Source: Neisseria cinerea
Lineage (GTDB): Bacteria; Pseudomonadota; Gammaproteobacteria; Burkholderiales; Neisseriaceae
Assembly (NCBI RefSeq): GCF_900475315.1
Contig: NZ_LS483369.1
Span: 806,001 to 870,000, forward strand
Reading direction: 5' to 3'
Length of the DNA stretch: 64,000 nt
In this document: in pieces, positions 27,653-35,979 of the stretch
Layout: the number at the start of each line of letters is the position of its first letter
How positions within the stretch are numbered: position 1 is the first letter of the stretch
The notes under the pieces: model-generated
The model's input: only the letters and a program-made list of their open reading frames with translations
Told to the model about the DNA's origin: nothing
Database searches by the model: none
Translations under genes and position numbers: made by a program

Positions 27653-29488
27653 ATGAACCCCACTCCTATCCACCCCAAGCTTGCCGAGATTACCGAGCGC
27701 ATCATCGAGCGCAGCCGCCCGACGCGTGAAAAATATCTGGCGAAAATCCGCAGCGCCAAACAAATGGGACGGCTGGAGCGCAACCAGCTCGGCTGCAGCA
27801 ACTTGGCGCACGGCTACGCCGCCATGCCTAAAAGCATCAAAATCGAAATGCTTCAGGACACCGTTCCCAACTTAGGCATCATTACTGCCTACAACGACAT
27901 GGTTTCCGCACACCAACCGTTTAAAGACTTTCCAGACCAAATCAAAGACGAAGCACAGAAAAATGGTGCGACCGCACAAGTCGCCGGCGGCACACCCGCC
28001 ATGTGCGACGGTATTACCCAAGGCTACGCAGGCATGGAATTGTCGCTGTTCTCCCGTGACGTCATCGCCATGAGTACCGCTGTCGGCCTGTCCCATCAAA
28101 TGTTTGACGGCAGCCTGTTTATGGGCGTATGCGACAAAATCGTTCCCGGCCTGATGATCGGTGCGTTGTCTTTCGGTCATATTCCCGGCATCTTCGTTCC
28201 CGCAGGCCCGATGTCCAGCGGTATCGGCAATAAAGAAAAAGCCCGTACCCGCCAACTTTTCGCCGAAGGCAAAGTCGGCCGCGATGCCTTGCTTGAAAGC
28301 GAAATGGGTTCTTACCACAGCCCGGGTACTTGTACCTTCTACGGCACCGCCAACTCCAACCAAATGATGATGGAAATGATGGGCGTACACCTGCCTGCCG
28401 CCGCCTTTGTCCACCCATACACCGACCTGCGCGAAGCCCTGACTCGCTACGCAGCCGGACACCTCGCACGCGGCATCAAAAACGGCACCATCAAGCCATT
28501 GGGTGAAATGTTGACCGAAAAATCCTTCATCAACGCCCTGATCGGCCTGATGGCGACCGGCGGTTCGACCAACCACACCATGCACCTCGTTGCTATGGCG
28601 CGTGCCGCAGGCGTGATTTTGAACTGGGACGACTTCGACGAAATTTCTTCCATCATCCCGCTGCTCATCCGTGTGTATCCAAACGGCAAAGCCGACGTGA
28701 ACCACTTTACCGCAGCCGGCGGCCTGCCTTTCGTTATCCGCGAATTGCTGGACGCAGGCCTGTTGCACGACGATGTCGATACCGTCGTCGGACACGGAAT
28801 GCGCCACTACACCAAAGAGCCTTTCCTCATCGATGGCAAACTCGAATGGCAAGAAGCCCCCGAAACCAGCGGCAATGAAGACATTCTGCGCAAAGCCGAC
28901 AACCCGTTCTCCCCAGACGGTGGTCTGCGTCTGATGAAAGGCAACATCGGTCGCGGCGTGATTAAAGTGTCCGCCGTGCGCGAAGGCTGCCGTATTATCG
29001 AAGCGCCTGCCATCGTGTTCAACGACCAACGCGAAGTGTTGGCTGCGTTTGAGAGCGGCGAGTTGGAACGCGATTTTGTGTGTGTTGTCCGCTACCAAGG
29101 CCCACGCGCCAACGGTATGCCCGAGTTGCACAAACTGACCCCGCCTTTGGGCATCCTGCAAGACCGCGGCTTCAAAGTGGCGCTACTGACCGATGGCCGT
29201 ATGTCCGGCGCATCCGGCAAAGTGCCCGCGTCCATCCACATGACGCCCGAGGCCCTAATGGGCGGCAACATCGCCAAAATCCGTACCGGCGACCTGATCC
29301 GCTTCGACTCCGTTACCGGCGAACTCAACGTCCTGATTAACGAGGCCGAATGGAACGCCCGCGAAGTCGAGCGCATCGACTTGAGCGCGAACCAACAAGG
29401 CTGCGGCCGCGAACTCTTCGCCAACTTCCGCAGCATGACCAGCAGCGCAGAAACCGGCGCCATGAGCTTCGGCGGCGAATTTGCCTAA
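27653..29488 (+). CDS. edd: Phosphogluconate dehydratase
   Basis: 611-residue [4Fe-4S] dehydratase of the IlvD/Edd family that turns 6-phosphogluconate into KDPG. GTPAMCDGITQGY (about residue 105) and MATGGSTNHTMHL (about residue 300) hold cluster and substrate residues; LTDGRMSGASGKVPA lies near the C-terminus. Full length. Followed by an AG-DUS hairpin and then eda 90 bases later, forming the classic edd-eda pair under probable HexR control. Iron-sulfur enzymes of this type are oxygen- and superoxide-sensitive. Confidence 0.97.
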   Translation: MNPTPIHPKLAEITERIIERSRPTREKYLAKIRSAKQMGRLERNQLGCSNLAHGYAAMPKSIKIEMLQDTVPNLGIITAYNDMVSAHQPFKDFPDQIKDEAQKNGATAQVAGGTPAMCDGITQGYAGMELSLFSRDVIAMSTAVGLSHQMFDGSLFMGVCDKIVPGLMIGALSFGHIPGIFVPAGPMSSGIGNKEKARTRQLFAEGKVGRDALLESEMGSYHSPGTCTFYGTANSNQMMMEMMGVHLPAAAFVHPYTDLREALTRYAAGHLARGIKNGTIKPLGEMLTEKSFINALIGLMATGGSTNHTMHLVAMARAAGVILNWDDFDEISSIIPLLIRVYPNGKADVNHFTAAGGLPFVIRELLDAGLLHDDVDTVVGHGMRHYTKEPFLIDGKLEWQEAPETSGNEDILRKADNPFSPDGGLRLMKGNIGRGVIKVSAVREGCRIIEAPAIVFNDQREVLAAFESGELERDFVCVVRYQGPRANGMPELHKLTPPLGILQDRGFKVALLTDGRMSGASGKVPASIHMTPEALMGGNIAKIRTGDLIRFDSVTGELNVLINEAEWNAREVERIDLSANQQGCGRELFANFRSMTSSAETGAMSFGGEFA

Positions 29489-29493
29489 ACCCT

Positions 29494-29531
29494 TTTCAGA
29501 CGGCCTTTTAAAACAAACAGGCCGTCTGAAA
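29494..29531 (+). terminator. AG-type DUS hairpin between edd and eda
   Basis: TTTCAGACGGCCT and AGGCCGTCTGAAA pair across a 12-base loop rich in A. It sits inside a gene pair expected to be one transcript, so it may set the edd:eda ratio. Confidence 0.6.
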
Positions 29532-29578
29532 CCATGTTAACGAACCTATTACGATACAGTCCCCAACGGAGACCTAAA

Positions 29579-30217
29579 ATGTCCAAACTGACCCCCCGCG
29601 AAATCCTGAGCGCAGGCGCAGTCGTGCCTGTGATGGCGATTGACGATTTAAGCACTGCCGTCGATTTATCCCATGCCCTTGTCGAAGGCGGCATTCCCAC
29701 CCTCGAAATCACCCTGCGCACCCCTGTCGGCCTCGACGCCATCCGCCTGATTGCCAAAGAAGTGCCCAACGCCATCGTCGGCGCAGGTACGGTTACCAAT
29801 CCCGAACAACTCAAAGCCGTCGAAGACGCAGGTGCGGTTTTTGCCATCAGCCCTGGCCTGCATGAATCCCTTGCCAAAGCCAGCCACAACAGCAGCATTC
29901 CCCTGATTCCCGGCGTTGCCACTCCTGGCGAAGTCCAACTGGCTTTGGAACACGGCATCGATACCCTCAAACTCTTCCCTGCCGAAGTCGTTGGCGGCAA
30001 AGCCATGCTCAAAGCTCTGTACGGTCCTTACGCCGATGTTCGCTTCTGCCCGACCGGCGGCATCAGCCTCGCCACCGCGCCCGATTACTTGGCGCTGCCT
30101 AATGTCTTGTGCGTCGGCGGCTCATGGCTGACACCGAAAGAAGCCGTTAAAAACAAAGACTGGGACACCATCACCCGCCTTGCCAAAGAAGTGGCGGCGT
30201 TGAAACCTAAAGCCTGA
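29579..30217 (+). CDS. eda: KDPG aldolase (2-keto-4-hydroxyglutarate aldolase)
   Basis: 212-residue class I aldolase that splits KDPG to pyruvate and glyceraldehyde 3-phosphate, the final Entner-Doudoroff step. LEITLRTP carries the active-site Glu, and the Schiff-base Lys is in TLKLFPAEVVGG (about residue 135). CPTGGI follows at the phosphate site. The frame is open to 29534, but the ATG at 29579 has a GGAGA box and the standard N-terminus MSKLTPREIL. Ends at a DUS hairpin. Confidence 0.97.
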   Translation: MSKLTPREILSAGAVVPVMAIDDLSTAVDLSHALVEGGIPTLEITLRTPVGLDAIRLIAKEVPNAIVGAGTVTNPEQLKAVEDAGAVFAISPGLHESLAKASHNSSIPLIPGVATPGEVQLALEHGIDTLKLFPAEVVGGKAMLKALYGPYADVRFCPTGGISLATAPDYLALPNVLCVGGSWLTPKEAVKNKDWDTITRLAKEVAALKPKA

Positions 30218-30226
30218 TTCGCATCG

Positions 30227-30270
30227 TAAAAATGCCGTCTGAAGCCCTTTCCCGTTTCAGACGGCATTTT
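30227..30270 (+). terminator. DUS hairpin after eda
   Basis: ATGCCGTCTGAAG(C) and TTTCAGACGGCATTTT with a short loop, then a T run. A good terminator. Confidence 0.82.
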
Positions 30271-30418
30271 GCCGATTGAGGGCACAGTCGGCATACGCGT
30301 CAGCACTGCTCCGACATACCGCCCCTAAAATGCCCATCCATCTTCTGCATAATAAAAATAACGGTCAGTTCATTCGACAAATACAGCAGCCGGACAGCCC
30401 GTGCTACACGGCTGAAAA

Positions 30419-30450
30419 AATGCCGTCTGAAACGCATTCAGACGGCATCC
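30419..30450. terminator. DUS hairpin after adh
   Basis: Inverted AT-DUS pair (loop about 6 bases) with a poly-A run on its left, which reads as a U-run for the minus-strand adh transcript. A strong terminator for adh. Confidence 0.82.
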
Positions 30451-30478
30451 GGTTAAAAAACAACTGATTCAACGCTGA

Positions 30479-31519
30479 TTAATCCGCTTCCAAAACCACT
30501 TTCATGGCTTGGTTTTCAGCAGCATGCTTGAACACGTCGTAGGCTTTTTCCAATTCGCTGAATTTGAAACGGTGGGTCAGCATTTTGGTGTAATCGACGG
30601 AGCTGCTGGAAATTGCCTTTATCAGCATTTCGGTGGTATTGGCGTTTACCAAACCGGTTGTGATGGCAAGGTTTTTAATCCACAGTTTTTCCAGTTTGAA
30701 ATCAACGGACTGACCGTGTACACCAACCACAGCGATATGGCCGCCGGGTTTCACAATGTCTTGGCACATATTCCAAGTCGCAGGGATACCGACGGCTTCA
30801 ATCGCGCAGTCCACGCCGTCTTCGCCGACGATAGCAGCAACTTGCTTGCTTACATCGCCGGAAGCAGGGTTAATGGTATGGGTCGCGCCCAATTCTTTCG
30901 CCAGTTTCAAGCGGTTTTCATCCATATCGCAAACGATGATGGCGGCGGGGCTATACAGTTGGGCGGTCAACAGGGCAGACATGCCGACAGGGCCGGCACC
31001 TGCGATGAATACGGTGTCGCCGGGCTTGACATCGCCGTATTGCACGCCGATTTCGTGGGCGGTCGGCAAAGCGTCGCTCAACAGCAGGGCGACTTCTTCG
31101 TTGACGTTGTCGGGCAGCGGAACAAGGCTGTTGTCGGCATAAGGCGTGCGGACGTATTCGGCTTGCGTGCCGTCGATCATGTAGCCCAAAATCCAGCCAC
31201 CATTACGGCAATGTGAATAAAGTTGGATTTTACAGTTGTCGCAAGTACAGCATTTGCTGACGCATGAAATAATGACTTTATCACCGACTTTGATGTTTTT
31301 TACAGCATCGCCGACTTCTTCTACAATACCGATGCCTTCATGGCCGAGAATACGGCCGTCGGTGACTTCGGGGTTTTTGCCTTTCCAAATACCCAAGTCA
31401 GTACCGCAAATCGTGGTTTTAACGATTTTGACGACTGCATCGGTCGGATCGATAATTTGAGGGCGGGTTTTTTCTTCGAAACGGATGTCGTTTGCGCCGT
31501 GATAAACCATTGCTTTCAT
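30479..31519 (-). CDS. Zinc-dependent alcohol dehydrogenase
   Basis: 346-residue medium-chain NAD(P)-dependent dehydrogenase. Catalytic zinc ligands are Cys38 in TTICGTDLG and His60 in GHEGIGIVEEVG. A structural zinc site with four cysteines lies at about residues 90-104 (CVSKCCTCDNCKIQLYSHC). The Rossmann motif is AGAGPVGMSALLTA. Likely reaction is reversible oxidation of a primary or secondary alcohol to an aldehyde or ketone; the natural substrate is unknown. It differs from the glutathione-dependent AdhC class. It stands convergent to eda and divergent from mutY. Confidence 0.87.
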   Translation of the reverse strand: MKAMVYHGANDIRFEEKTRPQIIDPTDAVVKIVKTTICGTDLGIWKGKNPEVTDGRILGHEGIGIVEEVGDAVKNIKVGDKVIISCVSKCCTCDNCKIQLYSHCRNGGWILGYMIDGTQAEYVRTPYADNSLVPLPDNVNEEVALLLSDALPTAHEIGVQYGDVKPGDTVFIAGAGPVGMSALLTAQLYSPAAIIVCDMDENRLKLAKELGATHTINPASGDVSKQVAAIVGEDGVDCAIEAVGIPATWNMCQDIVKPGGHIAVVGVHGQSVDFKLEKLWIKNLAITTGLVNANTTEMLIKAISSSSVDYTKMLTHRFKFSELEKAYDVFKHAAENQAMKVVLEAD

Positions 31520-31680
31520 GCTGATACTCCTTGCTTGTTGATAAATAATTTCAATACCGCAATAAAGTCTCTTTATATGAGTTATATACCCCTACAAAAA
31601 TAAGTCAATAAGAATTACTTTCACAATGCTATACCATGACATACTGTTTTAAATATAGATAAAACCACAGATTGATATTA

Positions 31681-32742
31681 ATGAACACACCCATCCCCTT
31701 CTCCGAACGGCTCATCCGCTGGCAAAAACAACACGGTCGCCACCACCTCCCTTGGCAAGTGCAAAACCCTTATTGCGTCTGGCTTTCCGAAATCATGCTC
31801 CAGCAAACGCAGGTCGCTACCGTGTTGGACTACTATCCGCGTTTCTTGGAAAAATTCCCGACTGTACAAACGCTTGCCGCCGCGCCGCAAGACGAAGTGT
31901 TGTCGTTGTGGGCGGGCTTGGGCTATTACAGCCGCGCGCGCAATCTGCACAAAGCCGCGCGACAAGTCGTCGAACAATTCGACGGCACGTTTCCATCGGA
32001 GCGCAAAGACTTGGAAACCCTCTGCGGCGTCGGCAGAAGCACCGCCGCCGCCATTTGCGCCTTTGCCTTCAACCGCCGTGAAACCATTTTGGACGGCAAC
32101 GTCAAACGCGTGCTCTGCCGCGTGTTCGCCCGCGACGGCAATCCGCAGGACAAAAAATTTGAAAACTCGCTTTGGACGCTTGCCGAAAGTCTGATGCCGT
32201 CTGAAAACGCCGATATGCCCGCCTACACGCAGGGCTTGATGGACTTGGGCGCGACCGTGTGCAAACGGACGAAACCCTTGTGCCACCAATGTCCGATGGC
32301 AGACATCTGCGAAGCAAAAAAGCAAAACCGTACCGCCGAGCTGCCGCGCAAAAAAACCGCACCCGAAGTGCAAACCCTGCCGCTTTACTGGCTGATTGTC
32401 CGCAACCGAAACGGCGCAATCTTATTGGAGAAACGCCCCGCCAAAGGCATTTGGGGCGGTCTGTATTGCGTGCCGTGTTTTGAAAGTTTGAACGGGCTTT
32501 CCGACTTTGCCGCCAAATTCTCCCTGACCATGGCAGATATGGACGAACAAACCGCCCTGACCCATCGCCTGACGCACCGGTTGCTGATGATTACGCCGTT
32601 TGAAGGGCAAATGCCGTCTGAAAGCCCTTCAGACGGCATTTGGATAAAGCCGGCGCATTTGAAAGATTACGGCCTGCCCAAGCCTTTGGAAATTTATTTA
32701 AACAGTAAAAAGTTTGGGGCTGTATTAGATAGAGAAAGTTAA
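31681..32742 (+). CDS. mutY: A/G-specific adenine DNA glycosylase
   Basis: 353-residue base-excision enzyme that removes A paired with 8-oxoG. The helix-hairpin-helix and catalytic region LETLCGVGRSTAAAIC...ILDGNVKRVL includes the catalytic Asp (about residue 142). The 4Fe-4S loop is CKRTKPLCHQCPMADIC. A C-terminal NUDIX-like domain reads the 8-oxoG. I used the ATG at 31681, not an upstream TTG. Odd point: one DUS at 32194-32205 and a full inverted DUS pair at 32611-32639 lie inside the coding sequence; the pair encodes MPSESPSDGI near the C-terminus, a tract that need not be functional protein. Confidence 0.95.
   Translation: MNTPIPFSERLIRWQKQHGRHHLPWQVQNPYCVWLSEIMLQQTQVATVLDYYPRFLEKFPTVQTLAAAPQDEVLSLWAGLGYYSRARNLHKAARQVVEQFDGTFPSERKDLETLCGVGRSTAAAICAFAFNRRETILDGNVKRVLCRVFARDGNPQDKKFENSLWTLAESLMPSENADMPAYTQGLMDLGATVCKRTKPLCHQCPMADICEAKKQNRTAELPRKKTAPEVQTLPLYWLIVRNRNGAILLEKRPAKGIWGGLYCVPCFESLNGLSDFAAKFSLTMADMDEQTALTHRLTHRLLMITPFEGQMPSESPSDGIWIKPAHLKDYGLPKPLEIYLNSKKFGAVLDRES
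32194..32205 (+). repeat. Intragenic DUS in mutY
   Basis: ATGCCGTCTGAA in frame, read as Met-Pro-Ser-Glu. Confidence 0.9.
32611..32639 (+). repeat. Inverted DUS pair inside mutY
   Basis: ATGCCGTCTGAA then TTCAGACGGCAT with a 5-base loop, translated as MPSESPSDGI. It has terminator geometry inside an open reading frame. Confidence 0.88.
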
Positions 32743-32817
32743 GCCTGATGGCATTGTGTACCGCGTCTTTGTCGAAGCTGTTTTTCAGACGACCTGAGTG
32801 TTGTTTTACAGGAAAGT

Positions 32818-32862
32818 AAAGGCCGTCTGAAAACCAGAAAACCTGTTTTCAGACGGCCTTTA
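32818..32862. terminator. AG-type DUS hairpin between mutY and the lipoprotein gene
   Basis: AAAGGCCGTCTGAAAAC and GTTTTCAGACGGCCTTT make a long stem (loop about 11 bases). Serves the convergent mutY and lipoprotein genes. Confidence 0.78.
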
Positions 32863-32886
32863 TTTACAATACCGTTTACCGGAAGA

Positions 32887-33630
32887 TTATTTCTTCGAGC
32901 CGACGAATGCGCCTACCGTATTGCCGTTAGAGAATCCGCCTGCAACTTCCGCTGCATTTTTGCCAAAGAAACCGCCTTTGACTTGGGTCGCACCGGATTG
33001 GTCAAATTTGTTGCCGCTAATTTGGGCATTAACAGCAATGTCGCCGCCAAATTTAGCATCACGGAAGATAGTGCCTGTTAATTTTTTGCTGTCAAAATTA
33101 GCAGTCAACTCTGTGCGGTCAATACCGTAATTTGCGCCGCTATGCATAGAGGCAACGCTGGCGCCGTAATGAACTTGTCCTTTAGGCAGCTCGGCTGCAG
33201 GCGTAAAGTGTCCGCTGAAAAAAGCTTGTTTTTTGCCGTTAACTTCCAACACGCCGGCAGTAGCATTTGCTGAAGCAGCATTGACTAAGAATTTCTGTAC
33301 GGATTTCGGCTCGCCGGATGCAATTCCTGAAGCAAAACCAGGGACTTTGCTTTTCCAATCACCCAAAGAAACACCACCGCTTTGGGTCAAATCGAAATCC
33401 ACACCGTCAACGCGGATGTGTTTGATGTTGCTATTATCAATGGCAATGCTGTTACCACCAACTGTTTGCTGTGCAGCGGTAGGAACCGCCGGAGTAGCAG
33501 GAGTTGTCGTTGATGGGTTGCTTGAACCTGCGTTAGGCGTAGGTTGTGAAGAAGGAGTGGAATTTCCACCACCACCGCCTCCGCAGGCAGCCAAAGCTGC
33601 TGTACAAATCAATGCAAGTACTTTTTTCAT
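32887..33630 (-). CDS. TbpB-fold-like surface lipoprotein candidate
   Basis: 247 residues. A lipoprotein signal ends in LAAC (Cys16), then a run of six Gly and a Ser/Thr/Pro/Asn-rich linker to about residue 65, typical of Neisseria surface lipoproteins exported by Slam. The C-terminal half is beta-rich and ends in GGFFGKNAAEVAGGFSNG with a final GAFVGSKK, the closing strands of the eight-stranded TbpB-type barrel. Known members bind transferrin, haemoglobin or complement proteins. The ligand here is unknown. A single-barrel form without a handle domain is suggested by the length. No Fur box found upstream. Lies next to an IS/Correia scar, so it may be strain-variable. Confidence 0.72.
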   Translation of the reverse strand: MKKVLALICTAALAACGGGGGGNSTPSSQPTPNAGSSNPSTTTPATPAVPTAAQQTVGGNSIAIDNSNIKHIRVDGVDFDLTQSGGVSLGDWKSKVPGFASGIASGEPKSVQKFLVNAASANATAGVLEVNGKKQAFFSGHFTPAAELPKGQVHYGASVASMHSGANYGIDRTELTANFDSKKLTGTIFRDAKFGGDIAVNAQISGNKFDQSGATQVKGGFFGKNAAEVAGGFSNGNTVGAFVGSKK

Positions 33631-33856
33631 GTCGTATCATCCTTTTTTAAATTGAATCTCGAAGTTTCTGTATTCGGGAACAAGTCTTGATTGTGCTTGC
33701 GACGCACCTAAATCAATGACTTAGACATTTTATACTAAAAAGATAAGCTAACCCATCCGCAATAGTTAATTTAAGTAAATTTGCAAACAAAATATAACTA
33801 AATTATGACTAAGTTAACAATTCATTAGCAGGAAACGCATCAAATCAACCCACTTT

Positions 33857-33868
33857 TTCAGACGGCCT
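33857..33868 (-). repeat. DNA uptake sequence, AG type (single)
   Basis: TTCAGACGGCCT directly abutting the IS1106-like end. Confidence 0.9.
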
Positions 33869-33944
33869 GAGACCTTTGCAAAATCCCCCCGAAATCCCCA
33901 AAATTCCCACCAAGGCATTTAGGGGATTTCTCATGAGCACCTTT
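33869..33944 (+). mobile_element. Truncated IS1106-like end
   Basis: GAGACCTTTGCAAAA matches the terminal repeat I know from IS1106 (IS5 family). It is followed by the C-rich leader and a start reading ATGAGCACCTTT (Met-Ser-Thr-Phe) like the IS1106 transposase start, then the match stops abruptly. No other part of the transposase is present. Confidence 0.6.
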
Positions 33945-34047
33945 ATTCGATCTCCGTAATTTTGACTGTAATGTTTCGATTTTCGCCATACTCTACCACA
34001 CGTTGCAACTGCAATCTTTGCTCTTTTACAGCCCCAAAAGTTTTATA
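33943..34047 (-). pseudogene. C-terminal gene remnant cut by the Correia element
   Basis: A startless minus-strand frame ends at TAA 33945-33943 and reads TFGAVKEQRLQLQRVVEYGE, then NRNITVKITEIE. The composition is convincingly protein-like. The upstream part is lost where the Correia element begins. Family not recognised. Confidence 0.4.
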
Positions 34048-34198
34048 GTGGATTAACAAAAACCAGTACGGCGTTGGCTCGCCTTAGCTCAAAGAGAACG
34101 ATTCTCTAAGGTGCTGAAGCACCAAGTGAATCGGTTCCGTACTATTTGTACTGTCTGCGGCTTCGTCGCCTTGTCCTGATTTTTGTTAATCCACTATA
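34044..34198. repeat. Correia repeat enclosed element (full length)
   Basis: Starts TATAGTGGATTAAC and ends GTTAATCCACTATA, the 26-base Correia inverted repeats, about 155 bases in all, so the full-length class without the internal deletion. The TA at each end is the target duplication. Such elements can carry promoters, IHF sites and RNase III sites; here it lies about 100 bases beyond the trpD stop. Confidence 0.93.
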
Positions 34199-34240
34199 TA
34201 TAAATAAATTGCCCTCTCCATTCTTTTGACTCTAAAACAC

Positions 34241-34273
34241 AAATGCCGTCTGAAATTTTCAGACGGCATTTGT
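34241..34273. terminator. DUS hairpin after trpD
   Basis: AAATGCCGTCTGAAA and TTTCAGACGGCATTT facing with a 2-base loop; strong terminator for trpD on the minus strand. Confidence 0.8.
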
Positions 34274-34296
34274 TGCTTTATATTCATTCTGCCTGC

Positions 34297-35325
34297 TTAG
34301 GCAAATTGCCGTGTAAAACCGACAAACTCCTCTTTTTTCGCTTTCGCCCTACCTGAATCGATGGCTTCCCGTGCGGCAGATATGCCGTCTGAAAGCGAAG
34401 CAGCGACATTTCCGGCATATAGGGCGGCGGCGGTATTAAGCAACACGATATCGCGTGCCGCCCCTTCTCTTCCTTCAAGCACCTCGTTCATTTTCAACAA
34501 AGATTCCTGAGTATTGGCAACTTTGATTTCATCCAAATTGCGGCGGGTTTCGATACCGAAATCTTCAGGGCTGATGTCGTATTCGCTGATTTTTCCGTCT
34601 TTTAGTTCGGCAACGCGCGTTTTACCCGTCAGTGTAATTTCATCCAAACCGCCCTCCCCGCAAACAACCAAAACGTGTTTGGAACCAAGTTGTTGCAAGA
34701 CCCGCGACAAAATGCCGCACAAATCGGTATGGAACACGCCCAAAAGTTGGTTTGGCGCGCCCGCAGGATTGGTCAACGGGCCCAAAATGTTGAAAATACT
34801 TCGGAAACCGAGCGAACGTCGTACCGGGGCAACATAGCGCATGGCACTGTGGTGATTGGGTGCAAACATAAACCCTATACCGGTCTGGCTGATACTTTGG
34901 GCAATCTGTTCGGGAGTCAGGTTGAGGTTTGCGCCCATTTGCTCCATCACGTCAGCCGCACCGCTGGAGGAAGAGACCGACCGGCCTCCGTGTTTGGCAA
35001 CCTTCGCGCCTGCCGCTGCAGCAACAAACATCGAAGTCGTCGAAATATTGAAGGTTTTAGCACCATCTCCGCCCGTACCGACGATATCAACCAACCCCTC
35101 TGCATTCTCCAGCGGCACTTTTGTCGCAAACTCGCGCATGACGGCTGCAGCTGCGGTAATTTCGGAAACGGTTTCAACCTTGATACGCAATCCTGTCAAA
35201 ATGGCCGCTATCTGCTCCGGCGGAACCTGTCCGCTCATAATCTGACGCATCAAGTCGGTCATTTCATCGTAAAACAACTCATTATTGCTGATTAATCGTT
35301 CGATAGCCTGTTGCGGTGTAATCAT
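34297..35325 (-). CDS. trpD: Anthranilate phosphoribosyltransferase
   Basis: 342-residue enzyme that joins anthranilate to PRPP in tryptophan synthesis. The PRPP-binding [17 protein letters not shown] (about residue 82) and the [20 protein letters not shown] glycine/serine stretch are family signatures. I used the ATG at 35325 because GGAGG stands 8 bases before it; an ATG at 35343 is rejected. A DUS at 34382-34393 lies in the coding region near the C-terminus. It follows trpG, with a DUS hairpin between. Length normal. Confidence 0.96.
   Translation of the reverse strand: MITPQQAIERLISNNELFYDEMTDLMRQIMSGQVPPEQIAAILTGLRIKVETVSEITAAAAVMREFATKVPLENAEGLVDIVGTGGDGAKTFNISTTSMFVAAAAGAKVAKHGGRSVSSSSGAADVMEQMGANLNLTPEQIAQSISQTGIGFMFAPNHHSAMRYVAPVRRSLGFRSIFNILGPLTNPAGAPNQLLGVFHTDLCGILSRVLQQLGSKHVLVVCGEGGLDEITLTGKTRVAELKDGKISEYDISPEDFGIETRRNLDEIKVANTQESLLKMNEVLEGREGAARDIVLLNTAAALYAGNVAASLSDGISAAREAIDSGRAKAKKEEFVGFTRQFA
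34382..34393 (+). repeat. Intragenic DUS in trpD
   Basis: ATGCCGTCTGAA on the plus strand, antisense to trpD, so trpD reads Ser-Asp-Gly-Ile here. Confidence 0.9.
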
Positions 35326-35354
35326 TTTTTGTCCTCCGTTCAATATTCGGACGA

Positions 35355-35385
35355 AAATGCCGTCTGAAGGGCTTCAGACGGCATC
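35355..35385. terminator. DUS hairpin between trpG and trpD
   Basis: Inverted AT-DUS pair with a 4-base loop, in the 63-base gap between two genes of one pathway. Confidence 0.65.
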
Positions 35386-35388
35386 ACG

Positions 35389-35979
35389 TCAGATTTTTTG
35401 CGGTTTGAAGTTTTGAAATTCAACTAAAAAATTGTTCAACATATCATGTCCGTGTTCGGTCAGCAGAGCTTCAGGGTGGAATTGTACCCCCTCAACGGCA
35501 TATTCCTTATGGCGCACACCCATAATCTCGCCATCTTCAGTCCAAGCCGTTACTTCCAAACATTCGGGCATCGTATTCCGATCGATAACAAGGCTATGAT
35601 AACGCGTACAGGTAACCGGATTGGGCAAATCTTTAAACATACCCTTACCCGAATGGGACACAGGCGACACCTTGCCGTGCATCAAGGTTTTTGCCCGTAC
35701 CACATCTCCGCCGAACGCTTCGCCTATCGTCTGATGCCCGAGGCACACGCCCATAATCGGCAGCCTGCCGGCAAAATGGCGCATGGCTTCTACTGAAATA
35801 CCCGCCTCCTTAGGGGAACATGGTCCGGGGCCGATTACAAGATATTGCGGCTTTAAGGCTTCGATTTCTTCCAATGTAATATCATCGTTACGGCGCACGA
35901 CAACTTCCTGCCCCAATTCTGTAAAATACTGGACGATGTTGTAAGTGAAACTGTCATAATTGTCGATAAACAAAAGCAT
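35389..35979 (-). CDS. trpG: Anthranilate synthase component II (glutamine amidotransferase)
   Basis: 196-residue class I amidotransferase that delivers ammonia from glutamine to anthranilate synthase TrpE, or to PabB for folate. [18 protein letters not shown] opens the protein; the catalytic Cys is in GVCLGHQ (Cys79) and the His-Glu pair in VQFHPEA near the C-terminus. No TrpE is in the window. Its role may be shared between tryptophan and p-aminobenzoate, as is common for lone TrpG. Transcribed toward trpD. Confidence 0.94.
   Translation of the reverse strand: MLLFIDNYDSFTYNIVQYFTELGQEVVVRRNDDITLEEIEALKPQYLVIGPGPCSPKEAGISVEAMRHFAGRLPIMGVCLGHQTIGEAFGGDVVRAKTLMHGKVSPVSHSGKGMFKDLPNPVTCTRYHSLVIDRNTMPECLEVTAWTEDGEIMGVRHKEYAVEGVQFHPEALLTEHGHDMLNNFLVEFQNFKPQKI

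Larger units (their letters stand above)
33631..34296. other. Scarred intergenic region with IS fragment, gene remnant and Correia element
   Basis: About 665 bases with no intact gene. In order: A+T-rich lipoprotein leader, an AG-DUS (33857-33868), an IS1106-like end (33869-33944), a minus-strand coding remnant (33943-34047), a complete Correia element (34044-34198) and the DUS terminator of trpD (34241-34273). Confidence 0.7.

Noticed and set aside
27872-29161. Long minus-strand open frame (429 codons) across edd
   Set aside because: Antisense shadow of edd, rich in His and Val without family features.
33540-33590. Glycine run of the lipoprotein as a poly-G phase-variable tract
   Set aside because: The DNA is mixed GGT/GGA/GGC codons, not a homopolymer.
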